From NCBI RefSeq assembly GCF_937888285.1, contig NZ_CALART010000105.1, positions 1-62,462 of the forward strand: 62,462 nucleotides of DNA, given 5' to 3'. Positions 31,780 through 41,067 of the stretch are shown one piece after another. Source of the DNA: an uncultured Aquimonas sp. (lineage in GTDB: Bacteria > Pseudomonadota > Gammaproteobacteria > Xanthomonadales > Xanthomonadaceae). The notes below the pieces were generated by a model. The model was given only the letters and a program-made list of their open reading frames with translations, did not search any database and had not been told where the DNA came from. Numbering within the stretch: the stretch's first letter is position 1; every line of letters starts with the position of its first letter. The position numbers were made by a program, and so were the translations under genes.

Positions 31780-33498
31780 TCAGACGTTCGCCTTCAGCAG
31801 CCGCTCGATGCCGGCGCGGTCGCTGGCCCGCAGCAGGCGGCTGCCCAGCTTGCGCAGCTCGGCCAGATGGCTGTCGCGGATGATCGCGCGCACTTCCAGC
31901 AGGGTGTTGGGATGCAGGCTGAACTCGGTCAGGCCCAGCGCCAGCAGCAGGCGCGTATGGGCAGGGTCACCCGCCATCTCGCCGCAGACCGAGGTCGACA
32001 GGCCACGGCGCTGGCCGAACTGCAGGATCTCGCGCAGCACCCGCAGCACCGCCGGATGCAGCGGGCTGCTGTGCGCGGCGACCGCATCGTTGCCGCGGTC
32101 GATGGCCAGCAGGTACTGCACGAGATCGTTGGTGCCGATGCTGAGGAAGTCGACTTCGCGCCCGAAGGAGGCCAGCGCCAGCGCTGCCGCCGGCACCTCG
32201 ATCATCACTCCGAGCGCGACCTTCTTGGCGACCGCGTGGCCCTCGGCTTCCAACTCGCGCGCGCACTGGTCGAGCAGCGCGCGCACTGCGCGCACCTCCT
32301 CGCGGAAGCCCACCATCGGCACCAGGATGTTGACCTTGCCGTAGGCGGAGGCACGCAGCAGGGCGCGCAGCTGGCTGCGGAACAGCCCGGGCTGGGCCAG
32401 CGACAGGCGCACGCCGCGCAGGCCGAGCGCGGGGTTGGGCTCATGGCTGAGCGCGATGCCGGCGCGGTCGGCCTTGTCGGCGCCGAGGTCCAGCGTGCGC
32501 AGGGTGACCGGCCGGCCGCGCATGCCCATCACGAGGTCGCGGTAGACGAGGAACTGGGCGTCCTCGTCGGGTGCGCCGCGGCCCTGCATGAACAGGAACT
32601 CGGTGCGGTAGAGACCGATGCCGGAGGCGCCCAGCGCATAGGCCTGGTGCACGTCCTCGCGCGATTCGGCATTGGCCAGCAGGCGGATCTCGACGCCGTC
32701 GCGGGTCACCGTCTCGGCGTCGCGCAGCTTCTGCAGGGCGCGACGGTCGCGCGCGTTCTCGCGCTGCTGACGCTTGAAGCGGCGCAGGTCCTCGGCGTCG
32801 GGCTCGATGATGACCTCGCCGCTGTGGCCGTCGACCAGCAGGGCATCGCCGTCGTTGATCTGGGCGACCGCTTCGTGGGCGCCGACGATCAGCGGCAGGT
32901 GCAGGCTGCGCGCGAGAATGGCGCTATGCGAGAGCGCGCTGCCGGCGCCGGTGATGATCGCCACCACGCCGCGCTCGGTCAGCTGCGACAGTTCCGCGGG
33001 CGCGACGTTGTCGGTCACCAGCACTTCGCCGGACACGCCGGGCGTCTGGCTCGCCGGGCTGCGGTGCAGGGCGGCCCAGACCCGGCCGATGACGTGCTCC
33101 AGATCCTCGCGGCGCGAGCGCATGTAGGGGTCGTCGATCGCGTCGAACACCGCCACCAGGCGGTCGCGCTGCAGCTTGAGCGCGAAATCGGCGGAGTAGC
33201 GCGCGGTGCGGATGAGGTCGTCGAGACCCAGTACCAGCTCGGGGTCATCGAGGATCAGCTGGTGGATGTCGAGGAACTCGCCCAGCTCATGCGCCAGCGC
33301 GCCCTGCAGACGTTCGCGCATCTGCTGCAGTTCGGCGCGCGCGGTGTCCAGCGCGGCGTGCAGGCGCTCGATCTCGGCCTCGACCGCGCCCTCGGGAATG
33401 CGCTCCTCGCGCACTTCGTGCATCTGCGGCTCCCGCACGTGCGCGCGGCCGAGCGCGAGACCGCGCGAGGCCGGCTGTCCGTGCAGGACGAGGCGCAT
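31780..33498 (-). CDS. ptsI: Phosphoenolpyruvate-protein phosphotransferase (enzyme I)
   Basis: Moves phosphate from PEP to HPr. The 572 residues are typical: N-terminal swivelling domain with the active His in GSALSHSAILARSLHLP near residue 190, the PEP domain with YRTEFLFMQGRG near 297, NPALGLRGVRL near 333, SIGTNDLVQYLLAIDRGND near 455 and the Cys region SVCGEMAGDP near 503. It shares one base with ptsH. No PTS transporter is in the window, so its role is probably regulatory. Confidence 0.96.
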   Translation of the reverse strand: MRLVLHGQPASRGLALGRAHVREPQMHEVREERIPEGAVEAEIERLHAALDTARAELQQMRERLQGALAHELGEFLDIHQLILDDPELVLGLDDLIRTARYSADFALKLQRDRLVAVFDAIDDPYMRSRREDLEHVIGRVWAALHRSPASQTPGVSGEVLVTDNVAPAELSQLTERGVVAIITGAGSALSHSAILARSLHLPLIVGAHEAVAQINDGDALLVDGHSGEVIIEPDAEDLRRFKRQQRENARDRRALQKLRDAETVTRDGVEIRLLANAESREDVHQAYALGASGIGLYRTEFLFMQGRGAPDEDAQFLVYRDLVMGMRGRPVTLRTLDLGADKADRAGIALSHEPNPALGLRGVRLSLAQPGLFRSQLRALLRASAYGKVNILVPMVGFREEVRAVRALLDQCARELEAEGHAVAKKVALGVMIEVPAAALALASFGREVDFLSIGTNDLVQYLLAIDRGNDAVAAHSSPLHPAVLRVLREILQFGQRRGLSTSVCGEMAGDPAHTRLLLALGLTEFSLHPNTLLEVRAIIRDSHLAELRKLGSRLLRASDRAGIERLLKANV

Positions 33499-33767
33499 CA
33501 GCTGTCCTCGTCGAAGCCGCGGGCGAACAGGTCGACGGCGGCCGCCATCGCCGCCTCTTCGTCGGGGCCATCCACCCGCAGCACGACGCTGCTGCCCTGG
33601 GCGGCGGCGAGCAGCATCACGCCCATGATGCTCTTGGCATTGACCTCGCGGCCGCGGCCGACCAGGAAGGCATTGGACTTGTAGCCGCCGAGCAGCTGCA
33701 CCAGCTTGGCCGAGGCGCGCGCGTGCAGGCCGAGCTTGTTCACCACCAGAAGTTCGCGCTCAAGCAT
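33498..33767 (-). CDS. ptsH: HPr phosphocarrier protein
   Basis: 89 residues. The histidine for enzyme I (GLHARAS, near residue 15) and the serine for HPr kinase (NAKSIMGVM, near residue 46) are both present. Having both suits a chain with HprK. It overlaps the EIIA gene by 8 bases and ptsI by one. Confidence 0.96.
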   Translation of the reverse strand: MLERELLVVNKLGLHARASAKLVQLLGGYKSNAFLVGRGREVNAKSIMGVMLLAAAQGSSVVLRVDGPDEEAAMAAAVDLFARGFDEDS

Positions 33768-34152
33768 GGCCGTTGACGACTCCGCTGCGGGCGCCGGTGA
33801 CCGCGGTCTGGGCCAGCGCCTCCAGATTCTGTTCGGGATAGTTCAGCACGCGCAGCAGCATCGGCAGGCTCAGCCCCGACACCCGCCGCACCACCACTGG
33901 CGTCGACTCCAGGCGCGCCGCGAGATTGCTGGGCGAGGCGCCGTACAGGTCGGTCAGGATCAGCACGCCCTCGCCGCCGTCGAGGCGGCCCAGGGCGCCG
34001 CGCGCCTGCATCGACAGCTCGTCGAGCGGTGCATCGAAGGGCACCTCCAGCACCTCGACCGGCAGGGTCGGGTTGCCCAGCACCTTCTGCACGACAGCCC
34101 GCAAGGCGGTGCCGATCCCCGGATGCGTCAGCAGCAGGACGCCGACGGCCAT
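33760..34152 (-). CDS. PTS mannose-type EIIA protein
   Basis: 130 residues starting MAVGVLLLTHPGIG, with the phosphorylated His10 in THPGIG and the EIIA-man stretch LILTDLYGASPSNLAA near residue 70. It is a free-standing EIIA with no EIIB/C/D partners here, so it likely serves as a phosphorylation sensor. The start was chosen at MAVGV; an upstream in-frame ATG lies in the heptamer repeat. Confidence 0.92.
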   Translation of the reverse strand: MAVGVLLLTHPGIGTALRAVVQKVLGNPTLPVEVLEVPFDAPLDELSMQARGALGRLDGGEGVLILTDLYGASPSNLAARLESTPVVVRRVSGLSLPMLLRVLNYPEQNLEALAQTAVTGARSGVVNGHA

Positions 34153-34212
34153 CAGCGTCGCGCTCCTTGCTGCCACGCGCACGCGGTAGGGCTGGGGAGC
34201 CCGCGTCCCAGC

Positions 34213-34240
34213 GAATCCCGAATCCCGAATCCCCAATCCC
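34213..34240. repeat. GAATCCC heptamer run
   Basis: Degenerate tandem heptamers (GAATCCC and CCAATCCC) between rapZ and the EIIA gene. Same family as at 29054, 43838, 48352 and 60928. Confidence 0.7.
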
Positions 34241-34243
34241 TAT

Positions 34244-35143
34244 TCATTCGATCTCCCTGTGGAAGGTCACCACCTGCTCGCGGCCGTGCGCACGCAGATG
34301 CGCGGCCACCGTCTCGGCGCAGTAGACCGAGCGATGGCGTCCGCCAGTGCAGCCGAAGGCCACGGTGACATAGCTGCGGCTGTCGTTCTCGAAGCGCGGC
34401 AGGAAGCTGTCGAGGAAGCCGATGACCTGGTCGAGGTAGTCGCGCACCAGCGGCTGCTCGTCCAGGTGTTCCCGCACCGCCTGGTCACGTCCCGACAGTG
34501 GACGCAGCGCCGGCAGCCAGTGCGGGTTGGGCAGGCAGCGCACGTCGAACACGAAGTCGGCGTCGGCCGGCAGGCCGTTCTTGTAGGCGAAGGACTCCAG
34601 CAGGATCGAGAGCCCACCCTCGCCACCGCTGGCGATCTCGGTGGCGATCTTGCGGCGCAGCTGGTGGACGTTGAGCTCGCTGCTGTCGATGACGACATCG
34701 GCCAGCGCAGCCAGCGGCCGCATCAGCTCACGCTCGCGGGCGATCGCCTCGGCCAGCGGCAGACCGTTGCGCGAAAGCGGATGCCGGCGCCGGGTCTCGT
34801 TGAAGCGCTTGATCAGCACTTCGTCGCGGGTGTCGAGGAACACCAGCCGGTAGCCGAAGCCGGCGCTGCCGAGCGCGGCCAGCGAGCGCGGCAGGTCGGC
34901 AAGATCCTGCGGTCGGTTGCGCACGTCGATGCCGACCGCGATGCGATGGGCGTCCTGCGCGCCGTCGACCACGCTCTCGACGAACTGCGGCAACAGCTCG
35001 GCCGGCAGATTGTCGGCGCAGTAGTAGTCGAGGTCTTCCAGGGTGCGCAGGGCGACCGACTTGCCCGAGCCGGAAAGCCCGCTCACCACCAGCACCTGCA
35101 CGGGACTCGAGCTTGACGTTGGGACCACGCTGTCGCTGGTCAT
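34244..35143 (-). CDS. rapZ: RNase adapter protein RapZ
   Basis: 299 residues: a P-loop domain (SGLSGSGKSVALRTLED, near residue 22; DYYCADNLPAELL near 38) and a C-terminal RNA-binding domain with FGCTGGRHRSVYCAE near 262. In E. coli RapZ brings the small RNA GlmZ to RNase E to control glucosamine-6-phosphate synthesis. It overlaps hprK by 4 bases. Confidence 0.95.
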   Translation of the reverse strand: MTSDSVVPTSSSSPVQVLVVSGLSGSGKSVALRTLEDLDYYCADNLPAELLPQFVESVVDGAQDAHRIAVGIDVRNRPQDLADLPRSLAALGSAGFGYRLVFLDTRDEVLIKRFNETRRRHPLSRNGLPLAEAIARERELMRPLAALADVVIDSSELNVHQLRRKIATEIASGGEGGLSILLESFAYKNGLPADADFVFDVRCLPNPHWLPALRPLSGRDQAVREHLDEQPLVRDYLDQVIGFLDSFLPRFENDSRSYVTVAFGCTGGRHRSVYCAETVAAHLRAHGREQVVTFHREIE

Positions 35144-36090
35144 GGGTTGAGCTTGCGCATCTGGTGGGCCTGCCGGTCCATGAAGGTCTGCGCCGGATCG
35201 GCGCCCTTGGATTTCAGGATATGCGAGCGCACCGCGGCCTCCACCAGCACGGCGAGGTTGCGGCCCGGCGCGACCGGCAGGGTGATCTGCGGGATGTCGA
35301 GTTCGAGTATGCGGCGGCTGCTGCGGTCGCCGTGCAGCCGATCCAGCGTCGCCGGCGGGGCCGAAGGGTCGTAGCGCTCCAGATGCACGATCAGGCGCAG
35401 GTACTTGTTCTGCTTCACCGAGGTGTCGCCGAACATCTCGCGCACGTTGAGGATGCCCAGGCCGCGCACCTCGATCAGGTCCTGCAGCAGCTCGGGGCAG
35501 GTGCCGTCGAGCACGTCGGGAGCGATCTGGGTGAACTCGGGCGCGTCATCCGCCACCAGGCGGTGGCCGCGGGTGATCAGCTCCAGCGCGAGCTCGCTCT
35601 TGCCCGAGCCGGAGTCGCCGGTGATCAGCACCCCGATCGAGTAGACCTCCATGAACACGCCGTGCAGGGTGGCACGCCGCGCCAGCGCGCGCGCCAGGTG
35701 GTACTGCAGGTAGGTCAGCAGCTCGTGGCCGCGGCGCGGCGAGCTCCACAGCGGCGTATCGGATTCATTGCAGGCGTCGCGCAGGTCGGGCGGCGCCGGC
35801 TGATCGCGGCTGACCAGCAGGGCCAGCGGCCGCGCATTCATGATCTTGGCGAGGGTTTCCCAGCGCTGGCGCGAGTCGAGGCCGTCGAGATAGGCCAGCT
35901 CCTCGGCGCCGATGATCTGCACCTTGTTGGCGTGGATCGTGTTGAGGTAGCCGGCCAGCGAAGGCCGCCTCGCCAGGTGCTCGCCGGGCTCGATCTCGCG
36001 GCGCTCGCCGCGCTGCCCTGCGATCCAGCGCAGGCCGAGGCGCTCCTGCAGCTGCTCGTAGAGCTCGCGGGCGCTGATGCGGGCGTCCAT
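35140..36090 (-). CDS. hprK: HPr kinase/phosphorylase
   Basis: 316 residues. The Walker A motif ITGDSGSGKSELALEL lies near residue 155, with the HPrK signature EVRGLGILNVREMFG near 205. It phosphorylates HPr on the conserved serine. In Gram-negative bacteria this usually tunes the regulatory PTS rather than sugar uptake. The gene lies between ptsN and rapZ. Confidence 0.96.
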   Translation of the reverse strand: MDARISARELYEQLQERLGLRWIAGQRGERREIEPGEHLARRPSLAGYLNTIHANKVQIIGAEELAYLDGLDSRQRWETLAKIMNARPLALLVSRDQPAPPDLRDACNESDTPLWSSPRRGHELLTYLQYHLARALARRATLHGVFMEVYSIGVLITGDSGSGKSELALELITRGHRLVADDAPEFTQIAPDVLDGTCPELLQDLIEVRGLGILNVREMFGDTSVKQNKYLRLIVHLERYDPSAPPATLDRLHGDRSSRRILELDIPQITLPVAPGRNLAVLVEAAVRSHILKSKGADPAQTFMDRQAHQMRKLNP

Positions 36091-36106
36091 GCGTCCGCGC
36101 GCGGGC

Positions 36107-36577
36107 TCAGGCGGCCGCGTGGGTCAGCTGCCAGTCCGCCAGCAGGGCGTACAGGCTGGCGCTGTCGGGCGCGCCGCGCAGGCGCTGGCAGAAGGCCGCG
36201 TCGCCGAACATCTCGGCCAGCTGGGAGAGCAGCACCAGGTGCTGGTGGCTGAAGTGCTCCGGCACGGCCATGGCGAACACCAGATCCACCGGCGCATTGT
36301 CGATGGCGCCAAAGTCGATGCCCTCCGACAGCCGCACGAAGGCGCCGATCGCGGTGCTGAGTCCGGGCGTACGGCCGTGCGGAATGGCCACGCCGTGACC
36401 CAGCCCGGTCGAGCCCAGCTTCTCGCGGGCGAACAGGCTGTCGAAAATCGCCCGTTCGCAGGCATCGCCGTGGCCATCGGCCAAGGTGGCGGCAAGCGAT
36501 TCAAGCAGGCGTTTCTTGCTGGTGGCGCTGACGCCCACGGAGGTGCGGGCGGGCGTCAGGAGGTCGATCAGGAGCAT
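36107..36577 (-). CDS. ptsN: Nitrogen-regulatory PTS EIIA
   Basis: 156 residues with the EIIA-Ntr active-site stretch GLGHGVAIPHGRTPGL (His near residue 70) and VDLVFAMAVPEHFSHQHLVL. It receives phosphate via HPr and modulates potassium, carbon and stress responses. The start at MLLIDLLTPART matches the family; the longer frame upstream is rejected. Confidence 0.94.
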   Translation of the reverse strand: MLLIDLLTPARTSVGVSATSKKRLLESLAATLADGHGDACERAIFDSLFAREKLGSTGLGHGVAIPHGRTPGLSTAIGAFVRLSEGIDFGAIDNAPVDLVFAMAVPEHFSHQHLVLLSQLAEMFGDAAFCQRLRGAPDSASLYALLADWQLTHAAA

Positions 36578-36638
36578 GGTCTGGGCCTGGGGAAGGCGGG
36601 CCCCCGGGCTGCCGAAGCAGCCCGGGGGCACTGGGTAA

Positions 36639-36965
36639 CTAGCCGAAGCTGCCGTTGCGGGAAGGCGCGTCACCGCGATGGTGGTCGGTCAGCTTTTCCT
36701 TGTGCTTCAACACCTGGCGGTCGAGCTTGTCTGCCATCAGGTCGATCGAGGCGTACATCGACTCGGCCACCGACTCCGCGTGGATATTGCGGCCGGCGGC
36801 ATGCAGCGTGGCTTCGGCCTTGTGGTCGAGCTTGTCGACCGACAGGATCACGTGGACATCGAGCAGGTGGTCGAAGTGGCGCTCAAGGCGCGCCAGCTTG
36901 GTTTCGACGTATTCGCGCAGGGCGGCAGTGACGTCGATCTGGTGACCACTGATTTCGATCCGCAT
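36639..36965 (-). CDS. hpf: Ribosome hibernation promoting factor
   Basis: 108 residues, the short HPF/YfiA form: MRIEISGHQIDVTAALREYV, then RHFDHLLDVHVILSVDK and ESMYASIDLMADKLDRQVLK. It binds the 30S subunit in stationary phase. A strong GGAGG site precedes the ATG. The standard neighbour of rpoN and ptsN. Confidence 0.95.
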   Translation of the reverse strand: MRIEISGHQIDVTAALREYVETKLARLERHFDHLLDVHVILSVDKLDHKAEATLHAAGRNIHAESVAESMYASIDLMADKLDRQVLKHKEKLTDHHRGDAPSRNGSFG

Positions 36966-37241
36966 GGCTTGAACCTCCTAGGTGAACGTCGGGGGTGGAA
37001 CTCGGGGCCGGCACGTTCCAGCCGGGCCGAGCGCGCTGGCTGGCAGCCACGCGCTTGTCGAGCAGCATGCAAGGGCCGCTCCAGAAGAGGTTGGGATGGC
37101 GGAGCTGGACTCAAGTTCCGGCCGGGCTGCGGCGGCGCTCCGCGCTTGACGGGGCCCGTTTCGCGCCACCGCGAAGACACCCGCGGGCGATCGGGAGGGC
37201 CAGGTCTTGGCACCGGGAGCGGCTGAACTGCGCATTCAGGC
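36966..37241. other. rpoN-hpf intergenic segment
   Basis: 276 bases holding the hpf ribosome-binding site and presumably its promoter. No open frame here has support, and no clean sigma-54 element was found. Confidence 0.4.
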
Positions 37242-38702
37242 TCAGCTTACCCGCTGGCGCTCGTTGGAGGACGGAATATTCATCGCTTCCCGGTACTTTG
37301 CCACCGTCCGCCGCGCGACGGTAATGCCCTCGGCCTGCAGCAGCTCGGTCAGGCGCGCGTCCGACAGCGGCTTGCGCGGCGATTCGGCATCGATCAGGCG
37401 CTTGATCATGGCCTGGATGGCGGTGCTCGACGCGCTGCCGCCATCGACCGTCGACACGCCCGACGAGAAGAAGTGTTTGAATTCAAAGGTGCCGCGTGGC
37501 GTGTGCAGGTATTTGCGGGTGGTCACGCGCGAGATCGTCGACTCGTGCAGGTCGAGCTCCTCTGCGATCTCGCGCAGCACCAGGGGGCGCATGGCCTCGG
37601 GGCCGTGCTCCAGGAAGGCGCTCTGCTGGCGGACGATGCATTCGGCCACCCGCAGGATGGTGTCGGCACGGGTTTCCAGCGAGCGGATCAACCAGCGCGC
37701 TTCCTGCAGCTGGCCGCGCAGATAGCTGGCGTCGCCGCGTGCCGCGACGCCGATCATCGCTTCGTACTGCCGGTTGATGCCCACCCGCGGCAGGCAGCCC
37801 GGCGCCAGGCTGACGCGCCAGGCGCCGCCCTGGCGCCAGGCATAGGCATCGGGGGCGACATAGTCGACGCGCTCGCTGCTCAGACCCGCCCCGGGCTTGG
37901 GGTCGAGCCGGCGCAGCAGGGCCACGGCCGCGGCCACGCATTCGGGATCCTGCTTGAGCTGCTGGGCCAGCTTGGCGACGCCCATCCGCGCCAGCTCTTC
38001 CAGGTGGGCGGTCGCGATCTGCTGGGCCAGCGCCCATTCCGGGCTGTCGTCCTGCTGGGCCCGCAGCTGCACGCACAGGCATTCCGACAGCGAGCGCGCG
38101 CCCACGCCCAGCGGGTCGAAGTGCTGGATGTGGGTGAGCACGGCCTGCAGTTCGTCGTGTCCGGCCTCGATCTCGGGGCGCAGAGTGGCGCAGATCGCCT
38201 CGAAGTCCTCCTGCAGGTAGCCGTCCTCGCCGATCGCGTCGATCAGGGCGCGGCCGATCGCCTGGTCGCGTGCCGACAGGTGCGAGAGGTTGAGCTGCCA
38301 CAGCAGGTGGTCGTGCAGGCTTTCGGTGACCGTGCCCTGCAGGCTTTCCAGGCGCTCGTCGCTGTCGCCACCGCTTGAGCTGCTGGCGCCGAGGCCGGTT
38401 TCCAGGTCCCAGTCGGGCTCGTAGTCGAGCGGGCTCTCCAGCAGCTCGGGCTGGGCGTCCTCGCTGGCCGCATCGGCGCTGGCTTCGGCGGCATCACCGG
38501 GGGCCGCCGTGCCTTCCTCGCCGCTGCCTGGCATCGGCTCGGCATCTTCGGCGCGTTCCAGCAGCGGATTGCTCTCGATGGCCAGGCTCAGCTCGGTTTC
38601 CAGCTCCACGGTCGACATCTGCAGCAGGCGGATCGCCTGCCGCAGCTGCGGGGTCAGCGTCAGCTGCTGACCCATCCGCAGTTGCAGGGTCGGCTTCATC
38701 AC
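37242..38702 (-). CDS. rpoN: RNA polymerase sigma-54 factor
   Basis: 486 residues. N-terminal activator-interaction region (LRMGQQLTLTPQLRQAIRLL), an acidic linker (about 55-115), the core-binding domain, and the C-terminal helix-turn-helix with the RpoN box ARRTVAKYREAMNIP near the end. It overlaps lptB by 4 bases within the LPS-to-PTS superoperon. Confidence 0.96.
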   Translation of the reverse strand: MMKPTLQLRMGQQLTLTPQLRQAIRLLQMSTVELETELSLAIESNPLLERAEDAEPMPGSGEEGTAAPGDAAEASADAASEDAQPELLESPLDYEPDWDLETGLGASSSSGGDSDERLESLQGTVTESLHDHLLWQLNLSHLSARDQAIGRALIDAIGEDGYLQEDFEAICATLRPEIEAGHDELQAVLTHIQHFDPLGVGARSLSECLCVQLRAQQDDSPEWALAQQIATAHLEELARMGVAKLAQQLKQDPECVAAAVALLRRLDPKPGAGLSSERVDYVAPDAYAWRQGGAWRVSLAPGCLPRVGINRQYEAMIGVAARGDASYLRGQLQEARWLIRSLETRADTILRVAECIVRQQSAFLEHGPEAMRPLVLREIAEELDLHESTISRVTTRKYLHTPRGTFEFKHFFSSGVSTVDGGSASSTAIQAMIKRLIDAESPRKPLSDARLTELLQAEGITVARRTVAKYREAMNIPSSNERQRVS

Positions 38703-39418
38703 ATCCGGAATCCGTCGCCCAGGTACACGCGGCGCACGTCGGGGTTGTCCAGCACCTCGGCCGGGCTGCCCTCGGCCAGCACGCCGCCGTCGTTGAGGAT
38801 GTAGGCGCGGTCGCAGATGCCCAGGGTTTCGCGCACGTTGTGGTCGGTGATCAGCACGCCGATGCCGCGCGACTTCAGGTGCCGCACGATGCGCTGGATC
38901 TCGCCGACCGAGATCGGATCGACGCCGGCGAAGGGCTCGTCCAGCAGCATCAGGCGTGGCTTGCCGGCCAGCGCGCGGGCGATTTCGACGCGCCGGCGTT
39001 CACCGCCGGACAGGCTGGCGCCGAGGCTGTCGGCGACGTGGCCGATCTGCAGCTCGTCGAGCAGGGCCTGCAGCTCGCGCTGGCGCTCGGCCTCGCCCAG
39101 GTCATCGCGGAGTTCGAGCACGGCGAGGATGTTGTCGGCGACCGACAGACGCCGGAACACGGACGCCTCCTGCGGCAGGTAGCCGACGCCGAGGCGCGCG
39201 CGCGCATGCATGGGCAGCTCGGTGATGTCCTGCGTGTCGAGCTGGATCTGGCCGCCGTCCGCCGGTACCAGGCCGACGATCATGTAGAAGCAGGTGGTCT
39301 TGCCGGCACCGTTCGGGCCGAGCAGGCCGACCACTTCGCCGCGATCGAGCTTCAGCGAGAAATCGCGGACCACCTCACGATCGCGATAGCGCTTGCGCAG
39401 GTTGCGGGCCGTCAGCAT
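38699..39418 (-). CDS. lptB: LPS export ABC transporter ATPase LptB
   Basis: 239 residues. Walker A GPNGAGKTTCFYMIVG near residue 36, signature LSGGERRRVEIARAL near 138, Walker B RLMLLDEPFAGVDP near 157. It powers LPS extraction with LptFG, which lie outside this window. Shares one base with lptA. Confidence 0.96.
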   Translation of the reverse strand: MLTARNLRKRYRDREVVRDFSLKLDRGEVVGLLGPNGAGKTTCFYMIVGLVPADGGQIQLDTQDITELPMHARARLGVGYLPQEASVFRRLSVADNILAVLELRDDLGEAERQRELQALLDELQIGHVADSLGASLSGGERRRVEIARALAGKPRLMLLDEPFAGVDPISVGEIQRIVRHLKSRGIGVLITDHNVRETLGICDRAYILNDGGVLAEGSPAEVLDNPDVRRVYLGDGFRM

Positions 39419-39957
39419 CAGCCGCCGTCCGTCGCGGGGGCAGGGGCGGGCGCAGGCGCATTCTGGCGCGGCTGGAAGCGCATGCGGATGCGGTCCTCGC
39501 TGCCGGCGCCGCGGGCGTTGAGTCGACCATTGGCCATGTCGTAGGTGATGACCTCGCCCTGCAGATTGCCCTCGGGGCGGTCGACCTCGACCGCGCCTTC
39601 GAGCAGCACCTCATTCGAGGTGGGCCGGTAGGTGATCTTGCGGGCACGAACGCTGACCGGCTGGCCCTGGTCGTCGATCTGCTTGAGCGAAGCCGGCTGC
39701 CCTTGGAACACGACCTGACTGAGTTCGCCGGCGCTGCGGGTCAGCGTGGCCTTGTCGGCGCGGATGTCCAGGCTGCCCTGGGTGATCACCACGTCACCGC
39801 TGAGGATGGAGTCGCCGTCGGCCAGCGTGGCATCGCCGGAGCGGGCGGCCATGTCGACCGGCTGCTGGCGATCGGCGCTGGCCGCCAGCGCCTGCGCGCC
39901 GACGATCAGCGAAAGCACGGCGGCCAGCAGGCGGCCGTCAGCGCGAAGGGGGCTCAT
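39418..39957 (-). CDS. lptA: LPS transport periplasmic protein LptA
   Basis: 179 residues with a signal peptide (about 1-25, ending AQALA) and an OstA-type beta-jellyroll repeat (DGDSILSGDVVITQGSLDIR, ADKATLTRS). The tail is Pro/Ala-rich. It bridges the periplasm between LptC and LptD. Overlaps lptC by 20 bases. Confidence 0.93.
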   Translation of the reverse strand: MSPLRADGRLLAAVLSLIVGAQALAASADRQQPVDMAARSGDATLADGDSILSGDVVITQGSLDIRADKATLTRSAGELSQVVFQGQPASLKQIDDQGQPVSVRARKITYRPTSNEVLLEGAVEVDRPEGNLQGEVITYDMANGRLNARGAGSEDRIRMRFQPRQNAPAPAPAPATDGG

Positions 39958-40504
39958 AGCGGGCGCTCACCTGGTCGAGAAGTCGGAAACGGCGGGTGTC
40001 GAGCTCGGCCTCCAGGCCGACCCCGCGGAGTATAAAACCGGGCCCGGAGGCGGTCACCGGCTCGGCGCTGCGCATCTGGCGCGCGCGCGGGAACAGGTCG
40101 AGGCGCTCGGTCTGCAGCGTGGACGGCGCTTCGGCAGCGGCCGGCGCCGTCACCTGCACCGCGCGCAGCAGGCGCAGCTCGCTGGCGTCGGCACTGACCC
40201 AGGCGGTCTCCGAGCGCGCCAGCCAGCGGCCGCCTTCGGCGTCGGGCAGGGTGAACTCGGGCTCGCTCACCTCCAGCGTCCCCGCCTGCGGATGCCGGGC
40301 CAGGCGCGGGCCGCGGGCGGCGAAGGCTTCGCGGCCTTCGGCATTGAGCGCGACCATCGAAAAGTCGGTGAGGAAATAGTCCGAGCGCGGCGGCCCGACC
40401 AGGACCGGCGCGGGCGCGGGCTCGCGCAGCAGCCAGACCAGCCAGCCGCTGACTGCGGCCGCCAGCAGCAGCCCGATCAGCACGGGGATCTGGCGCGCCT
40501 GCAT
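39938..40504 (-). CDS. lptC: LPS export system protein LptC
   Basis: 188 residues: an N-terminal membrane anchor (about 7-26), then the periplasmic LptC domain (PRSDYFLTDFSMVALNAEGR; later ETAWVSADASELRLLRAV). It hands LPS from LptBFG to LptA. Confidence 0.93.
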   Translation of the reverse strand: MQARQIPVLIGLLLAAAVSGWLVWLLREPAPAPVLVGPPRSDYFLTDFSMVALNAEGREAFAARGPRLARHPQAGTLEVSEPEFTLPDAEGGRWLARSETAWVSADASELRLLRAVQVTAPAAAEAPSTLQTERLDLFPRARQMRSAEPVTASGPGFILRGVGLEAELDTRRFRLLDQVSARYEPPSR

Positions 40505-40512
40505 GGCCTGCC

Positions 40513-41067
40513 TCAGCCCGGCACGAAGCGCGACAGCACGTCGGCGCTGCGGCCCTGGGCCTCGATGATCAGGTCGCAGAGCTCGCGCACCGCGCCATGG
40601 CCGCCGGCCGCGCGGGTCTGCCAGTCGACGCGTGCGGCGACCCAGGCGTGGGCGTTCGACGGCGCCACGCTGAAGCCGGCGACGGCCATCGCCGCAAGAT
40701 CGGGCAGGTCATCGCCCATAAAGGCCGCGGCCGCGGTCTCGATGCGCAGGCTGGCGCACAGCGCCGACAGCGCCGCGCCCTTGTCGTGGCTGCCCTGAAT
40801 CAGGTGGCGGATGCCCAGGTCGGCCGCGCGCCGCGCCACCAGCGGGCTGGTGCGGGCGGTGATCAGGGCGATCTCGACGCCGATGCCGGCCAGCAGCTTC
40901 AGGCCCTGGCCGTCGTGCACGTCGAAGCTCTTGAGCTCGCGGCCGTCGTCGCTGAAGAACAGGCGGCCGTCGGTGAGAGTGCCGTCGACGTCGAAGGCGG
41001 CCAGGCGCACGCCCGCGGCGCGGGCGCGGGCTTCGCTCGTGGAGAGATGACGCAGCTCAGACGACAC
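40513..41067 (-). CDS. kdsC: 3-deoxy-manno-octulosonate-8-phosphatase
   Basis: 184-residue HAD phosphatase giving free Kdo. Motif I DVDGTLTDG near residue 25, motif II ITARTS near 69, motif III/IV region GDDLPDLAAMAVAGFSVAP near 118. Overlaps kdsD by 11 bases. Confidence 0.95.
   Translation of the reverse strand: MSSELRHLSTSEARARAAGVRLAAFDVDGTLTDGRLFFSDDGRELKSFDVHDGQGLKLLAGIGVEIALITARTSPLVARRAADLGIRHLIQGSHDKGAALSALCASLRIETAAAAFMGDDLPDLAAMAVAGFSVAPSNAHAWVAARVDWQTRAAGGHGAVRELCDLIIEAQGRSADVLSRFVPG

Noticed and set aside
36966..37241. Sigma-54 promoter candidate (GGCACGTTCCAGCC) beside hpf
   Set aside because: It lacks the GC element at the right distance and lies on the strand opposite to hpf.
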